Assembly: GCF_036227265.1 (NCBI RefSeq)
Contig: NZ_CP109446.1
Coordinates: forward strand, 6,589,001 to 6,653,000
Direction: 5' to 3'
Source of the DNA: Streptomyces sp. NBC_01476
GTDB taxonomy: Bacteria; Actinomycetota; Actinomycetes; Streptomycetales; Streptomycetaceae
DNA length: 64,000 bases
Shown here: positions 24,732-33,670 of the stretch, in pieces
How positions within the stretch are numbered: the first letter of the stretch is position 1
How the letters are laid out: every line of letters begins with the position of its first letter
Position numbers and translations under genes: made by a program
The notes under the pieces: generated by a model
What the model was told of the DNA's origin: nothing
The model's input: only the letters and a program-made list of their open reading frames with translations
Databases searched by the model: none

Positions 24732-26402
24732 GTGACGACGGAACGGGCCCGGGCGACAGCGGATTTCACCTACTACTTCCGCTCGCTGGTGGCCGCGCTC
24801 GGCGACCGGCCGGGCTGGTACCCGGTGTTCGCCGAACGCGAGCCGGGCGCGGCGCGGGCCTACGACAGCGGCTCGGAGGTCCCGCCCTGGGACGTCGTAC
24901 GGGCCCTGCTGCACGACCTCGCCGCCGCCCACGGCGCCGGCCCCGATCCGGCCGAGACCTCCCGGGCGCTGGCCCTGCACCGCGCCGCGATCGCTGCCTG
25001 GGACACCGCGCCCGGCGCCGAACGCGCCCTGCGGGCCCGCCTGGACGCCGCCTCCCGCGCCCACGACCTCGCCGTCCTGCGCGAGCACGAGGCCGCCCGC
25101 ACCCTCGACCAGGGTGCCGCCACCGCCTCCGAGGCCACCGTCGCCCGCCTCGGCAACGCCCTCGCCTGGGCCCGCGACGACCGGGAACGCGCGGCGGCCC
25201 GGCTCACCGAACTCCACGCCCGCCTCGTCGCACTGCCCGGCCGTACGCCGCTCCAGGAGTACGGCCAGGACGTCCGGGCCCGACGGGCCGCCGCACCCGC
25301 GGCGCAGGTCGTCACCGAAGAGGGCACGGTGTACCGCGAGCGGCGGGACGGCCAGGAGGCGCGGCGCCCGGTCAGGTCCCCCTACTGGGGCACCGGTGCC
25401 GACACCGGCACCGGCGCCGGCCGGGCGGCCGGGAACGAACCGGCGCAGCGGTCCGACCGGCCCGGCTTCGACGCCTGGGAGGGCTCCGGCGGCCCCCAGG
25501 ACACCCCCCGCGGCGCGGAGCCCGAGGCCGGCTCCGCGCTGCCGCCGAACGCGCCCGCCTCCCGCCGTGCCCGGTTCGCCCCGGCGGAGCCCGCCGCCAC
25601 CGGGAGGGCCGCCCCCCGGGGCGCCAGATTCGCCGGTGCACCCGCCGCCCCCGCGCCCGGCCCCGAGGCGACGGTCGTCCCGCTGCCGGAACAGGCCGCC
25701 AAGCCCCGGGGTGCCCGCTTCGCCGGCGCACCGAGCGCACCGGCGCCCGCGGCCGCGGTCCCGGCGGTCCCGGCCGCCGCCACCGGGAAAGCCGCCCCTC
25801 GCGGCGCCAGATTCGCCGGCGCGCCCGCGGCCCCCGGCGCCCAGGAGACCCCCGAGGTCCCCGCCGAGGACCCCCGGCTGGCCGCCGACGCCCGGGCGGG
25901 CGCCGCGCGGCTGGGGGAACTGCGGCGGGCCGGGGAGAGCGGCGCGGCCTACCTCGTCCTGTGCGAGGCCGCGCTCGGACCGCCGGAGTGCCTGCCGTAC
26001 CTGGCCCGGGAGCTGGAACGCGCCGACCTGGGCGCCGACGTGGCCACGCTCCTGTGGGAAGTGGCCGTCCTGCCGCCCGACCGGCTCGCCGCCGCGGCCG
26101 CCGCCCTGGCCGCCGACGGCCGCACCGAGGACAGCCGCACCCTGCTCCGGCAGGCCGCAGGACGCCCGGCCAAGGACATCGCCACCGTCGCCGCCGTCCT
26201 GCACGACAGCGCCCGTAGCGCCGAGGCCGGCGAACTGCTGGAGACGCTGACCCGCGTGCACAGCCCCGAGGACGCCGTCGACGTGGCCCGAACCGCCCCC
26301 GGACTCACGCCCGCGCTGCTCGCCGCGGCCGAACGCGTCTCCAAGTCCCGCCGCCGCGACATCGTGGCCGCACTGCGGCGGGCCGCCCTGCCCGACCACT
26401 GA
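24732..26402 (+). CDS. Hypothetical protein with RGARFAGAP repeats and helical ends
   Basis: A protein of about 556 residues without a recognised function. Residues 1-180 are helical (FRSLVAALGDRPGWYPVFAE, RARLDAASRAHDLAVLREHE). The middle third is low-complexity, with three copies of PRGARFAGAP and a looser RRARFAPAEP spaced about 30 to 45 residues apart. The last 180 residues are an Ala-rich helical solenoid (LPYLARELERADLGADVATL). Two neighbouring GTG codons (24729, 24732) could start it. I chose 24732 because GAAGGA lies 4 bases before it. The basic Phe-containing repeats may be binding motifs in a disordered linker. Confidence 0.7.
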   Translation: MTTERARATADFTYYFRSLVAALGDRPGWYPVFAEREPGAARAYDSGSEVPPWDVVRALLHDLAAAHGAGPDPAETSRALALHRAAIAAWDTAPGAERALRARLDAASRAHDLAVLREHEAARTLDQGAATASEATVARLGNALAWARDDRERAAARLTELHARLVALPGRTPLQEYGQDVRARRAAAPAAQVVTEEGTVYRERRDGQEARRPVRSPYWGTGADTGTGAGRAAGNEPAQRSDRPGFDAWEGSGGPQDTPRGAEPEAGSALPPNAPASRRARFAPAEPAATGRAAPRGARFAGAPAAPAPGPEATVVPLPEQAAKPRGARFAGAPSAPAPAAAVPAVPAAATGKAAPRGARFAGAPAAPGAQETPEVPAEDPRLAADARAGAARLGELRRAGESGAAYLVLCEAALGPPECLPYLARELERADLGADVATLLWEVAVLPPDRLAAAAAALAADGRTEDSRTLLRQAAGRPAKDIATVAAVLHDSARSAEAGELLETLTRVHSPEDAVDVARTAPGLTPALLAAAERVSKSRRRDIVAALRRAALPDH

Positions 26403-26497
26403 AGCGCCCCGCACCGCCGAACGGGTCGCCGCGGCCGGAAACCGAAACGTCTTGGGCCGGTAACGGCGGCACTCTTGCCATGGTGGTCTCCGCGCTT

Positions 26498-26553
26498 CTA
26501 CGTTCGTCCCCACGGCGGGATCTACGTGCGTAGAACCGACGTGACGTCACGTC
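26498..26553 (+). promoter_or_regulatory. Operator region before the pyrimidine-degradation operon
   Basis: Two elements lie within 70 bases of the first start codon. TCTACGT occurs at 26498-26504 and again at 26521-26527, the second being half of the perfect palindrome TCTACGTGCGTAGA (26521-26534). Just after it is the perfect 16-base palindrome GACGTGACGTCACGTC (26538-26553). They could bind one or two dimeric regulators. Confidence 0.55.
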
Positions 26554-26566
26554 AGAGGAGCTGCAC

Positions 26567-27409
26567 ATGAGCAATGTCGTGCGTGCCGCGCTCGTCCAGG
26601 CCACCTGGACCGGCGACACCGAGTCGATGATCGCCAAGCACGAGGAACACGCCCGCGCCGCCGCCGCACAGGGCGCGAAGGTGATCGGCTTCCAGGAGGT
26701 GTTCAACGCCCCCTACTTCTGCCAGGTCCAGGAGGCCGAGCACTACCGCTGGGCCGAACCCGTGCCCGACGGTCCCACCATCCAGCGGATGCGGTCGCTC
26801 GCCCGGGAGACCGGCATGGTCGTGATCGTCCCGGTCTTCGAGATCGAGCAGCCGGGCGTCTACTACAACACCGCGGCCGTCATCGACGCCGACGGGAGCT
26901 ATCTCGGCAAGTACCGCAAGCACCACATCCCGCAGGTCACCGGCTTCTGGGAGAAGTACTACTTCAAGCCGGGCAACCTCGGCTGGCCGGTCTTCGACAC
27001 CGCGGTCGGCCGGATCGGCGTCTACATCTGCTACGACCGCCACTTCCCCGAGGGCTGGCGCGCGCTGGGCCTGGCCGGCGCCCAGCTCGTCTACAACCCC
27101 TCGGCCACCAGCCGCGGCCTGTCGGCGTACCTGTGGCAGCTGGAGCAGCCGGCCGCGGCCGTCGCCAACGAGTACTTCATCGCCGCCATCAACCGGGTCG
27201 GCCGCGAACCCTACGGGGACAACGACTTCTACGGCACCAGCTACTTCGTGGACCCCCGCGGTCAGCTGGTGGACGGGGCCGCCTCCGACAAGGAGGAGGA
27301 ACTCCTCATCCGCGACCTCGACTTCGACCTCATCGACGAGGTCCGCCAGACCTGGGCCTTCTACCGCGACCGCAGGCCCGACGCCTACGGCGACCTGACG
27401 GGGGCGTGA
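26567..27409 (+). CDS. Nitrilase-superfamily amidohydrolase, probable beta-ureidopropionase
   Basis: A 280-residue carbon-nitrogen hydrolase. The Glu-Lys-Cys triad is present: Glu44 in GFQEVFNAPYF, Lys118 in KYRKHHIPQ and Cys155 in YICYDRHFPEGW. Sequence style and the adjacent dihydropyrimidinase point to N-carbamoyl-beta-alanine (or N-carbamoyl amino acid) hydrolysis, the last ring-opening product step of reductive pyrimidine breakdown, releasing ammonia and CO2. The ATG at 26567 has an AGGAG site. The next gene starts within a few bases, so this is the first gene of the operon. Confidence 0.88.
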   Translation: MSNVVRAALVQATWTGDTESMIAKHEEHARAAAAQGAKVIGFQEVFNAPYFCQVQEAEHYRWAEPVPDGPTIQRMRSLARETGMVVIVPVFEIEQPGVYYNTAAVIDADGSYLGKYRKHHIPQVTGFWEKYYFKPGNLGWPVFDTAVGRIGVYICYDRHFPEGWRALGLAGAQLVYNPSATSRGLSAYLWQLEQPAAAVANEYFIAAINRVGREPYGDNDFYGTSYFVDPRGQLVDGAASDKEEELLIRDLDFDLIDEVRQTWAFYRDRRPDAYGDLTGA

Positions 27410-27414
27410 GCGCG

Positions 27415-28773
27415 ATGGCGACCGCGACCGAGCACACCCACGCCCTGTACAGCCGCCACCGCGCGGTCCTGCCCGACTGGCTGGCCACGTACTACAAGCG
27501 CCCGATCGAGCTGACGCACGGCGAGGGCCGCCACGTCTGGGACGCCGAGGGCAACCGCTACCTGGACTTCTTCGGCGGCATCCTCACCACCATGACCGCG
27601 CACGCGCTGCCCGAGGTGACGCACGCGGTCGCCGAGCAGGCCGGCAAGCTGCTGCACTCCTCGACGCTCTACCTCAGCCACCAGGCGGTCGAACTCGCCG
27701 AGCGGATCGCCCGGCTCTCCGGCATCCCCGACGCCCGGGTCTTCTTCACCACCTCCGGCACCGAGGCGAACGACACCGCGCTGCTGCTGGCGACCACCTT
27801 CCGCCGCTCCAACCAGATCCTCGCGCTGCGCAACAGCTACCACGGCCGCTCCTTCACCTCGATCGGCATCACCGGCAACTCCTCCTGGTCCCCGACCAGC
27901 CTCTCCCCGCTGCAGACGCTCTACGTGCACGGGGGAGTGCGCACCCGCGGGCCGTTCGCGCACCTGTCCGACGCCGAGTTCACCGCCGCCTGTGTGGAGG
28001 ACCTGGAGGACATGCTCGGCCAGGCGGGCGACACCGTCGCCGCGCTGATCGCCGAACCCGTCCAGGGCGTCGGCGGCTTCACTTCCGGGCCCGACGGGCT
28101 GCTCGCCGCCTTCAAGCGGGTCCTCGACCGGCACGGCATCCTGTGGATCAGCGACGAGGTGCAGACCGGCTGGGGCCGTACCGGCGACAACTTCTGGGGA
28201 TGGCAGGCGCACGGCCAGGCCGGGCCGCCGGACATCCTCACCTTCGCCAAGGGCGTCGGCAACGGCCTGTCCATGGGCGGTGTGGTGGCCCGCGCCGAGG
28301 TGATGAACAGCCTGACCGCCAACTCCATCTCCACCTTCGGCGGCAGCCCGGTCACCACCGCGGGCGCGCTCGCCAACCTCACCTACCTCGTCGACCACGA
28401 CCTGCAGGGCAACGCCCGCCGGGTCGGCGGCCTGCTCAAGTCCCGGCTGGACGCGATCGGCGCCGGGCTGAGCATCGTCCGCGAGGTCCGCGGCCGCGGC
28501 CTGATGCTCGGCGTGGAACTCGTCGAACCCGGCACCGACACCCCTTCGGCCGCTGCCGCGAGCCTGGTGCTGGAAGCCGCCCGCGAGCAGGGCGTGCTGA
28601 TCGGCAAGGGCGGCCGGGCGGGCAACGCGCTGCGGATCGCCCCGCCGCTCTCGCTCACCGTCGCCGAGGCCGAGGAGGGCGCCGCCGCCCTGGAGGCGGC
28701 CCTGAAGCAGGCACAGTCCGCACTGCCCGCACTGTCAGCGGCCGGCAAGCCGCAGGGAGGCAACGTCCTGTGA
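27415..28773 (+). CDS. Class III aminotransferase (probable beta-alanine or omega-amino acid transaminase)
   Basis: A PLP-dependent transaminase of 452 residues. The cofactor-binding blocks are FFTTSGTEANDTALLLA, the Asp in LWISDEVQTGWGRTGDN and the Schiff-base Lys in LTFAKGVGNGLSMGG. The N-terminal YLDFFGGILTTMTAH is typical of the subgroup that contains alanine-glyoxylate and beta-alanine aminotransferases. Beta-alanine, the product of the upstream amidohydrolase, is the likely amino donor, giving malonate semialdehyde. A GTG at 27406 overlapping the previous stop is an alternative start. The stop overlaps the start of hydA. Confidence 0.9.
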   Translation: MATATEHTHALYSRHRAVLPDWLATYYKRPIELTHGEGRHVWDAEGNRYLDFFGGILTTMTAHALPEVTHAVAEQAGKLLHSSTLYLSHQAVELAERIARLSGIPDARVFFTTSGTEANDTALLLATTFRRSNQILALRNSYHGRSFTSIGITGNSSWSPTSLSPLQTLYVHGGVRTRGPFAHLSDAEFTAACVEDLEDMLGQAGDTVAALIAEPVQGVGGFTSGPDGLLAAFKRVLDRHGILWISDEVQTGWGRTGDNFWGWQAHGQAGPPDILTFAKGVGNGLSMGGVVARAEVMNSLTANSISTFGGSPVTTAGALANLTYLVDHDLQGNARRVGGLLKSRLDAIGAGLSIVREVRGRGLMLGVELVEPGTDTPSAAAASLVLEAAREQGVLIGKGGRAGNALRIAPPLSLTVAEAEEGAAALEAALKQAQSALPALSAAGKPQGGNVL

Positions 28774-30170
28774 CCCGTACCGTGATCCGCGGCGGCCTGG
28801 TGATCACCGCCGCCGACGAGACCCACGCCGACGTCCTCATCGAAGGCGGCCGGATCGCCGCGGTGGCCGCCAGTGAATCCTCGGTCGCCAAGAGCTGGAA
28901 CAACGACACGGTGATCGACGCCACCGGCAAGTACGTCATCCCGGGCGGCGTCGACGGCCACACCCACATGGAGATGCCGTTCGGCGGCACCACCGCCTCC
29001 GACACCTTCGAGACCGGCACCCGCGCCGCCGCCTGGGGCGGCACCACCACCATCGTGGACTTCGCCATCCAGAGCGTCGGCCGCAGCCTGCGGGCCGGCC
29101 TCGACGCCTGGCACGACAAGGCGGACGCCCAGTGCGCCATCGACTACGCCTTCCACATGATCGTCTCGGACGTCAACGACGAGACGCTCAAGGAGATGGA
29201 CATCCTCGTCGAGGAGGGCGTCACCAGCTTCAAGATGTTCATGGCCTACCCCGGCGTCTTCTACAGCGACGACGGCAAGATCCTGCGGGCCATGCAGCGC
29301 GCCTCCGGCAACGGCGGCCTGGTGATGATGCACGCCGAGAACGGCATCGCCATCGACGTCCTGGTCCAGCAGGCGCTCGCCGCCGGGCGGACCGACCCGC
29401 GCTGGCACGGCGAGGTCCGGCACGCCCTGCTGGAGGCCGAGGCCACCCACCGCGCCATCCAGCTGGCCCGGGTGGCCGGCGCCCCGCTCTACATCGTGCA
29501 CGTCTCCGCCCAGCAGGCCGTCGCCGAACTGGCCGCCGCCCGCGACCTTGGCCTGCCGGTCTTCGGCGAGACCTGTCCGCAGTACCTCTTCCTGTCCACC
29601 GACAACCTCGCAGAACCCGGCTTCGAGGGCGCCAAGTACGTGTGCAGCACGCCGCTGCGCCCCCGCGAGCACCAGGCCGCGCTCTGGCAGGGCCTGCGCA
29701 CCGACGACCTCCAGGTGGTGTCCACCGACCACTGCCCGTTCTGCTTCAGCGGCCAGAAGGAGATGGGCCGCGACGACTTCTCCAGGATCCCCAACGGGAT
29801 GCCCGGCGTGGAGAACCGGATGGACCTGCTCCACCAGGCCGTGGTGGAGGGCCGGATCAGCCGCCGCCGCTGGATCGACATCGCCTGCGCCGCCCCGGCC
29901 CGGATGTTCGGGCTCTACCCGCGCAAGGGCACCCTGGCGCCCGGCGCGGACGCCGACGTGGTGATCTACGACCCGCACGCCGAACAGGTGATCTCCGCCG
30001 AGACCCACCACATGAACGTCGACTACAGCGCGTACGAGGGCAAGCGGATCACCGGCAAGGTGCAGACCGTGCTCTCCCGGGGTGTGCCGGTCATCCAGGA
30101 CGGCGGCTACGTCGGCCGCGCCGGGCACGGCCGCTACACACCCCGCGGCATCTGCCAGTACGTCAACTGA
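28770..30170 (+). CDS. hydA: Dihydropyrimidinase (D-hydantoinase)
   Basis: A 466-residue cyclic amidohydrolase that opens dihydrouracil, dihydrothymine or 5-substituted hydantoins. The binuclear metal site is visible: HTHMEMPFGG, the Lys that becomes carboxylated in TSFKMFMAYPG, His in MMHAENG, His in IVHVSAQQA and the late Asp in VSTDHCPFCF. Length is typical. The GTG at 28770 overlaps the aminotransferase stop by four bases. It sits centrally in a unit that can turn dihydropyrimidines into malonate semialdehyde. Confidence 0.93.
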   Translation: MTRTVIRGGLVITAADETHADVLIEGGRIAAVAASESSVAKSWNNDTVIDATGKYVIPGGVDGHTHMEMPFGGTTASDTFETGTRAAAWGGTTTIVDFAIQSVGRSLRAGLDAWHDKADAQCAIDYAFHMIVSDVNDETLKEMDILVEEGVTSFKMFMAYPGVFYSDDGKILRAMQRASGNGGLVMMHAENGIAIDVLVQQALAAGRTDPRWHGEVRHALLEAEATHRAIQLARVAGAPLYIVHVSAQQAVAELAAARDLGLPVFGETCPQYLFLSTDNLAEPGFEGAKYVCSTPLRPREHQAALWQGLRTDDLQVVSTDHCPFCFSGQKEMGRDDFSRIPNGMPGVENRMDLLHQAVVEGRISRRRWIDIACAAPARMFGLYPRKGTLAPGADADVVIYDPHAEQVISAETHHMNVDYSAYEGKRITGKVQTVLSRGVPVIQDGGYVGRAGHGRYTPRGICQYVN

Positions 30171-30211
30171 GCCCGGAACCGAGCAGCCCCAGCAGCCCAA
30201 GGAGCACGCCC

Positions 30212-31225
30212 ATGGACTTCGGCCTCGTGCTGCAGACCGACCCGCCCGCCTCCGACGTCGTCGATCTGATGCGGCGCGCCGAGCGCAACGGCTTCACCCA
30301 CGGCTGGACCTTCGACTCCGCCGTGCTGTGGCAGGAACCCTTCGTCATCCACAGCCGTATCCTCGACCACACCCGCCGGCTCGCCGTCGGCCCCATGGTC
30401 ACCAACCCCGGCACCCGCACCTGGGAGGTGACCGCCTCCACCTTCGCCACCCTCAACTCGATGTACGGCAACCGGACGGTCTGCGGCATCGGCCGCGGCG
30501 ACTCCGCGATGCGGGTGGCGGGCCGCCCGCCCAACACCCTGGCCCGCCTCGGCGAGGCCATCACCGTCATCCGCGACCTGGCCGAGGGCCGCGAGGCGGT
30601 GGTGGACGGCACCGCGCTGCGGCTGCCCTGGGTGACCGACGGCCGGCTCCCGGTCTGGATGGCCGCCTACGGCCCCAAGGCGCTGGCGCTCGCCGGGGAG
30701 AAGGCCGACGGTTTCATCCTCCAGCTCGCCGACGTCTACCTCACCGAGCAGATGGTCAAGGCGGTCAGGGAAGCGGCGGAGAAGGCCGGCCGCGACCCGG
30801 CCGGCATCACCGTCTGCGTGGCCGCCCCCGCGTACGTCACCGACGACGACTCCCCGCAGGCGCTCGCCCACGCCCGTGAGCAGTGCCGCTGGTTCGGCGG
30901 CATGGTCGGCAACCACGTCGCCGACCTCGTCGGGCGGTACGGGCAGCACTCCGACCTGGTGCCGGAGGAGCTGACCGCGTACATCGAGCAGCGGCAGGGA
31001 TACGACTACTCCCACCACGGGCGGACCGGAAACCCCGACACCGCCTTCGTGCCGGACGACATCGTCGACCGCTTCTGCCTGATCGGCCCGGTCGAGGCGC
31101 ACCTGGACAAGCTGGAGGCGCTGCGTGCGCTGGGCGTCGACCAGTTCGCGGTCTACGACATGCACGACGCCAAGGAGAAGGTGATCGACGCGTACGGCGA
31201 GTACATCATCCCGGCGATGGCCTGA
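30212..31225 (+). CDS. LLM-class F420-dependent oxidoreductase (TIGR03842-like)
   Basis: A 337-residue luciferase-like TIM-barrel oxidoreductase of the F420 group. Family blocks are MDFGLVLQTDPPASDVV, ERNGFTHGWTFDS, GPMVTNPGTRTWEVTAS, CGIGRGDSAMRVAGRPP and LPVWMAAYGPKALALAG. As far as I recall, proteins of this subgroup often lie beside dihydropyrimidinase genes. It follows hydA by 41 bases with an AAGGAG ribosome site. Its substrate is unknown. A step on a pyrimidine ring, or on the semialdehyde, is possible and discussed as a finding. It is the last gene of the operon. Confidence 0.85.
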   Translation: MDFGLVLQTDPPASDVVDLMRRAERNGFTHGWTFDSAVLWQEPFVIHSRILDHTRRLAVGPMVTNPGTRTWEVTASTFATLNSMYGNRTVCGIGRGDSAMRVAGRPPNTLARLGEAITVIRDLAEGREAVVDGTALRLPWVTDGRLPVWMAAYGPKALALAGEKADGFILQLADVYLTEQMVKAVREAAEKAGRDPAGITVCVAAPAYVTDDDSPQALAHAREQCRWFGGMVGNHVADLVGRYGQHSDLVPEELTAYIEQRQGYDYSHHGRTGNPDTAFVPDDIVDRFCLIGPVEAHLDKLEALRALGVDQFAVYDMHDAKEKVIDAYGEYIIPAMA

Positions 31226-31300
31226 ACTCCCCCGGGAACCCTTCCGGAAGCCGGGACGTCCGGCACCACCGGGCCCCGACCGCGCCGCAGCGCGGTCTGA

Positions 31301-31306
31301 TTGGAT
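31301..31306 (+). promoter_or_regulatory. -10-like element before the IMPase gene
   Basis: TTGGAT ends 6 bases before the ATG at 31313, the spacing expected for a leaderless message. It matches the consensus less well than others in the window. Confidence 0.3.
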
Positions 31307-31312
31307 GGCGGC

Positions 31313-32191
31313 ATGGGCAACGAGGTCGGTTCGGTCACCGGTGGGCCGGCGGGGGCGGAAGGCGTCACGGACGCGCTGCTCGCCGCCGTCGAGGACACGG
31401 TCAGGGCGGTTGTCGGCGCCGAGGTCGTACCGCGCTGGCGGCGCCTGGCCGACGCCGACATCACCGAGAAGAACGGCCCGCACGACCTGGTCACCACCGC
31501 CGACCGGATCGCCGAGGAACGGCTCACCGAGCAACTGGGCGCGCTGCTGCCCGGCTCGGTGGTGGTCGGCGAGGAGGCAGTCAGCGCGGACCCGGCGCTG
31601 CTCGGGCTGCTCAAGGGCGACGACCCGGTGTGGGTGATCGACCCGGTCGACGGCACCTCGGCGTTCGTCCGCGGCGACCCGGGCTTCTCCACGCTGGTCA
31701 CCCTGGTCCGCGGCGGGCAGCCGCTGGCCAGCTGGACGTACGCCCCGCAGCTCGGCCTGTTCGCCACCGCCCGGCGCGGACACGGCGCCTGCCTCGACGG
31801 GAAGCCGCTGCGGACCGCCACCGACCCGCGGCGGCTGCGGGTGTGGATCTCCAACCCGGTGTTCCGCACCGACGACGAGCGGGCCTCCCTGGCCCGTCTT
31901 GCGGACGCGGGCGCCGAGCTGGTGCCCTGCCTGACCAGCGCCGGACTCGGCTATCTGGAAGTGGCCCGGGGAATCGCGGACGCGGTGGCGTTCTTCTGGG
32001 AGGCGCCCTGGGACCACGCGGCCGGGCTGCTGCTGGTCACCGAGGCCGGCGGCAGCAGCCTGACCGCGGCCGGCGAGCCGTTCCGCGTCCCCGGGGGCAA
32101 CGCCCTGCCGTTCACCGTCGCCCGCGACGAGGCGGCGGCCCGCCGGATCATGAGCACCCTGCTGCCGGACGCCGAGGCGGTACGGCGGTGA
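31313..32191 (+). CDS. Inositol monophosphatase family phosphatase
   Basis: A 292-residue Mg2+-dependent phosphatase of the IMPase family. The metal-binding motifs are complete: VGEEAVSADPALL, WVIDPVDGTSAFVRG (DPxDGT) and WEAPWDHAAGLLLVTEAGG (WDxAAG). Actinomycete relatives include inositol-1-phosphatases and histidinol-phosphatases (HisN), and the sequence does not by itself decide between them. No ribosome site is visible before the ATG. The stop overlaps the start of the next gene by four bases. Confidence 0.9.
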   Translation: MGNEVGSVTGGPAGAEGVTDALLAAVEDTVRAVVGAEVVPRWRRLADADITEKNGPHDLVTTADRIAEERLTEQLGALLPGSVVVGEEAVSADPALLGLLKGDDPVWVIDPVDGTSAFVRGDPGFSTLVTLVRGGQPLASWTYAPQLGLFATARRGHGACLDGKPLRTATDPRRLRVWISNPVFRTDDERASLARLADAGAELVPCLTSAGLGYLEVARGIADAVAFFWEAPWDHAAGLLLVTEAGGSSLTAAGEPFRVPGGNALPFTVARDEAAARRIMSTLLPDAEAVRR

Positions 32192-33618
32192 GCCGGGCGG
32201 TGGTGGCCGACGCGGTGGTGGTCGGCGCGGGACCCAACGGCCTCACCGCGGCCGTCGAACTCGCCCGCGCCGGGCTCTCCGTCCAGCTCTACGAGGCCGC
32301 CGGCACGGTCGGCGGCGGCGCCCGCACCGAGGAGCTGACGCTGCCCGGCTTCCGGCACGACCCCTGCTCGGCGGTGCACCCCTTCGGTATCGGCTCGCCC
32401 GCCTTCGGCGCGCTGCCGCTCGCCGAGCACGGCCTGGAGTGGCTGCAGCCCGAGGTGCCGATGGCGCACCCCTTCCCCGACGGCACCGCGGTGGTGCTGG
32501 GCCGGACGGTGGGGGAGACCGCGGCGTCCCTCGGGCCACGCGACGCCGGCACCTACCGGCGGCTGCTGGCTCCCTACACCGGCCACTGGGACTCCATCGC
32601 CGCCGACTTCTTCCGGCCGCCCTGGGCCGGGCTGCCCCGTGACCCGTACCGCTTCGTACGGTTCGGGCTCACCGGCAGCCCGCCGGTGGCGCTGCTCGCG
32701 CTGCGGTTCCGCGACGCCCGGGCGAGGGCGCTGCTCGCGGGGCTCGCCGGGCACGCGATCACCCGGCTCACCGAACCGTTCACCGGCGCGATGGCGATGA
32801 TGTTCGCGCTGGCCGCGCACGAGCGGGGCTGGCCGGTGGCCCGCGGCGGCTCCCAGGCGATCTCCGACGCGCTGGCCGGTCTGCTCACCTCGCTGGGCGG
32901 AGAGATCAGGACCGGCGTCACCGTACGCAAACTGGACGAACTACCGCCCGCCCGCGCGTACGTCTTCGACACCTCGCCGACCGCGCTGGCCCGGATCGCC
33001 GCGCTCGGGGACGTCTACCGCGGCTACCGGTACGGCGCGTCGGTCTTCAAGGTCGACTACGCGCTGGACGGGCCGGTGCCGTGGACGTCGCCGGACGCCC
33101 GCAGGGCCGGGACGGTGCATGTCGGGCCGACCTACACCGAGATCGGTGACGCGCTGACCCGGGCGGTCACCGGCCGGCCGCCGCAGACACCGTTCCTGAT
33201 CACCGCACAGCCGTCGGTGGTGGACCCCTCACGCGCACCGGCCGGCAAACACGTCTTCTGGGCCTACGGCCATGTTCCCCAGGGCTGGCACGGAGACGCC
33301 ACCGATGTGATCGAGAGGCAGATCGAACGGTTCGCGCCCGGTTTCCGCGACCTCGTGCTGGCCCGCGCGACCACAGGGCCTGCGGCTCTGGCGACCCGCA
33401 ACGCCAACTACGTCGGCGGCGACATCGCCTGCGGCGCCTACTCCGGGCTCCAGTCCGTCCTGCGCCCCCGGCTCGCCGCGATCCCCTACGCCACGCCGCG
33501 CCCGGGTGTCTTCCTCTGCTCCTCCGCCACCCCGCCGGGCCCCGGCGTCCACGGCATGAGCGGCCACAACGCGGCCCGGGCGGTCCTGCGCCACCTGGAC
33601 CGCGCCGCCAGGCGGTAG
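32188..33618 (+). CDS. Phytoene-desaturase-like FAD oxidoreductase
   Basis: A 476-residue flavoprotein of the NAD(P)/FAD-dependent CrtI/amine-oxidase superfamily. The dinucleotide fold ADAVVVGAGPNGLTAAVELA opens the protein, followed by YEAAGTVGGGARTEELTLPG, and the C-terminal FAD end is LCSSATPPGPGVHGMSGHNA. No other carotenoid gene is nearby, so a carotene desaturase role is not implied. Many actinomycete relatives (the PYROXD2-like group) have unknown substrates. It is coupled to the IMPase gene by a GTG/stop overlap. Confidence 0.88.
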   Translation: MSRAVVADAVVVGAGPNGLTAAVELARAGLSVQLYEAAGTVGGGARTEELTLPGFRHDPCSAVHPFGIGSPAFGALPLAEHGLEWLQPEVPMAHPFPDGTAVVLGRTVGETAASLGPRDAGTYRRLLAPYTGHWDSIAADFFRPPWAGLPRDPYRFVRFGLTGSPPVALLALRFRDARARALLAGLAGHAITRLTEPFTGAMAMMFALAAHERGWPVARGGSQAISDALAGLLTSLGGEIRTGVTVRKLDELPPARAYVFDTSPTALARIAALGDVYRGYRYGASVFKVDYALDGPVPWTSPDARRAGTVHVGPTYTEIGDALTRAVTGRPPQTPFLITAQPSVVDPSRAPAGKHVFWAYGHVPQGWHGDATDVIERQIERFAPGFRDLVLARATTGPAALATRNANYVGGDIACGAYSGLQSVLRPRLAAIPYATPRPGVFLCSSATPPGPGVHGMSGHNAARAVLRHLDRAARR

Positions 33619-33670
33619 CCCGGCCGCGCCGGCCGCGCCGGCGGCGTGGCCGAGCGGTGCCCGGCGGGGC

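Noticed and set aside
32188..33618. A carotenoid biosynthesis gene
   Set aside because: The protein resembles phytoene desaturases, but no crtB, crtE or other partner is near, and related proteins act on other substrates.
33642..33665. A GTGGCCGAGCGG string resembling the D-arm of a tRNA-Ser or tRNA-Leu
   Set aside because: No acceptor stem, anticodon arm or T-arm can be built around it, and it abuts the end of the sirtuin gene.
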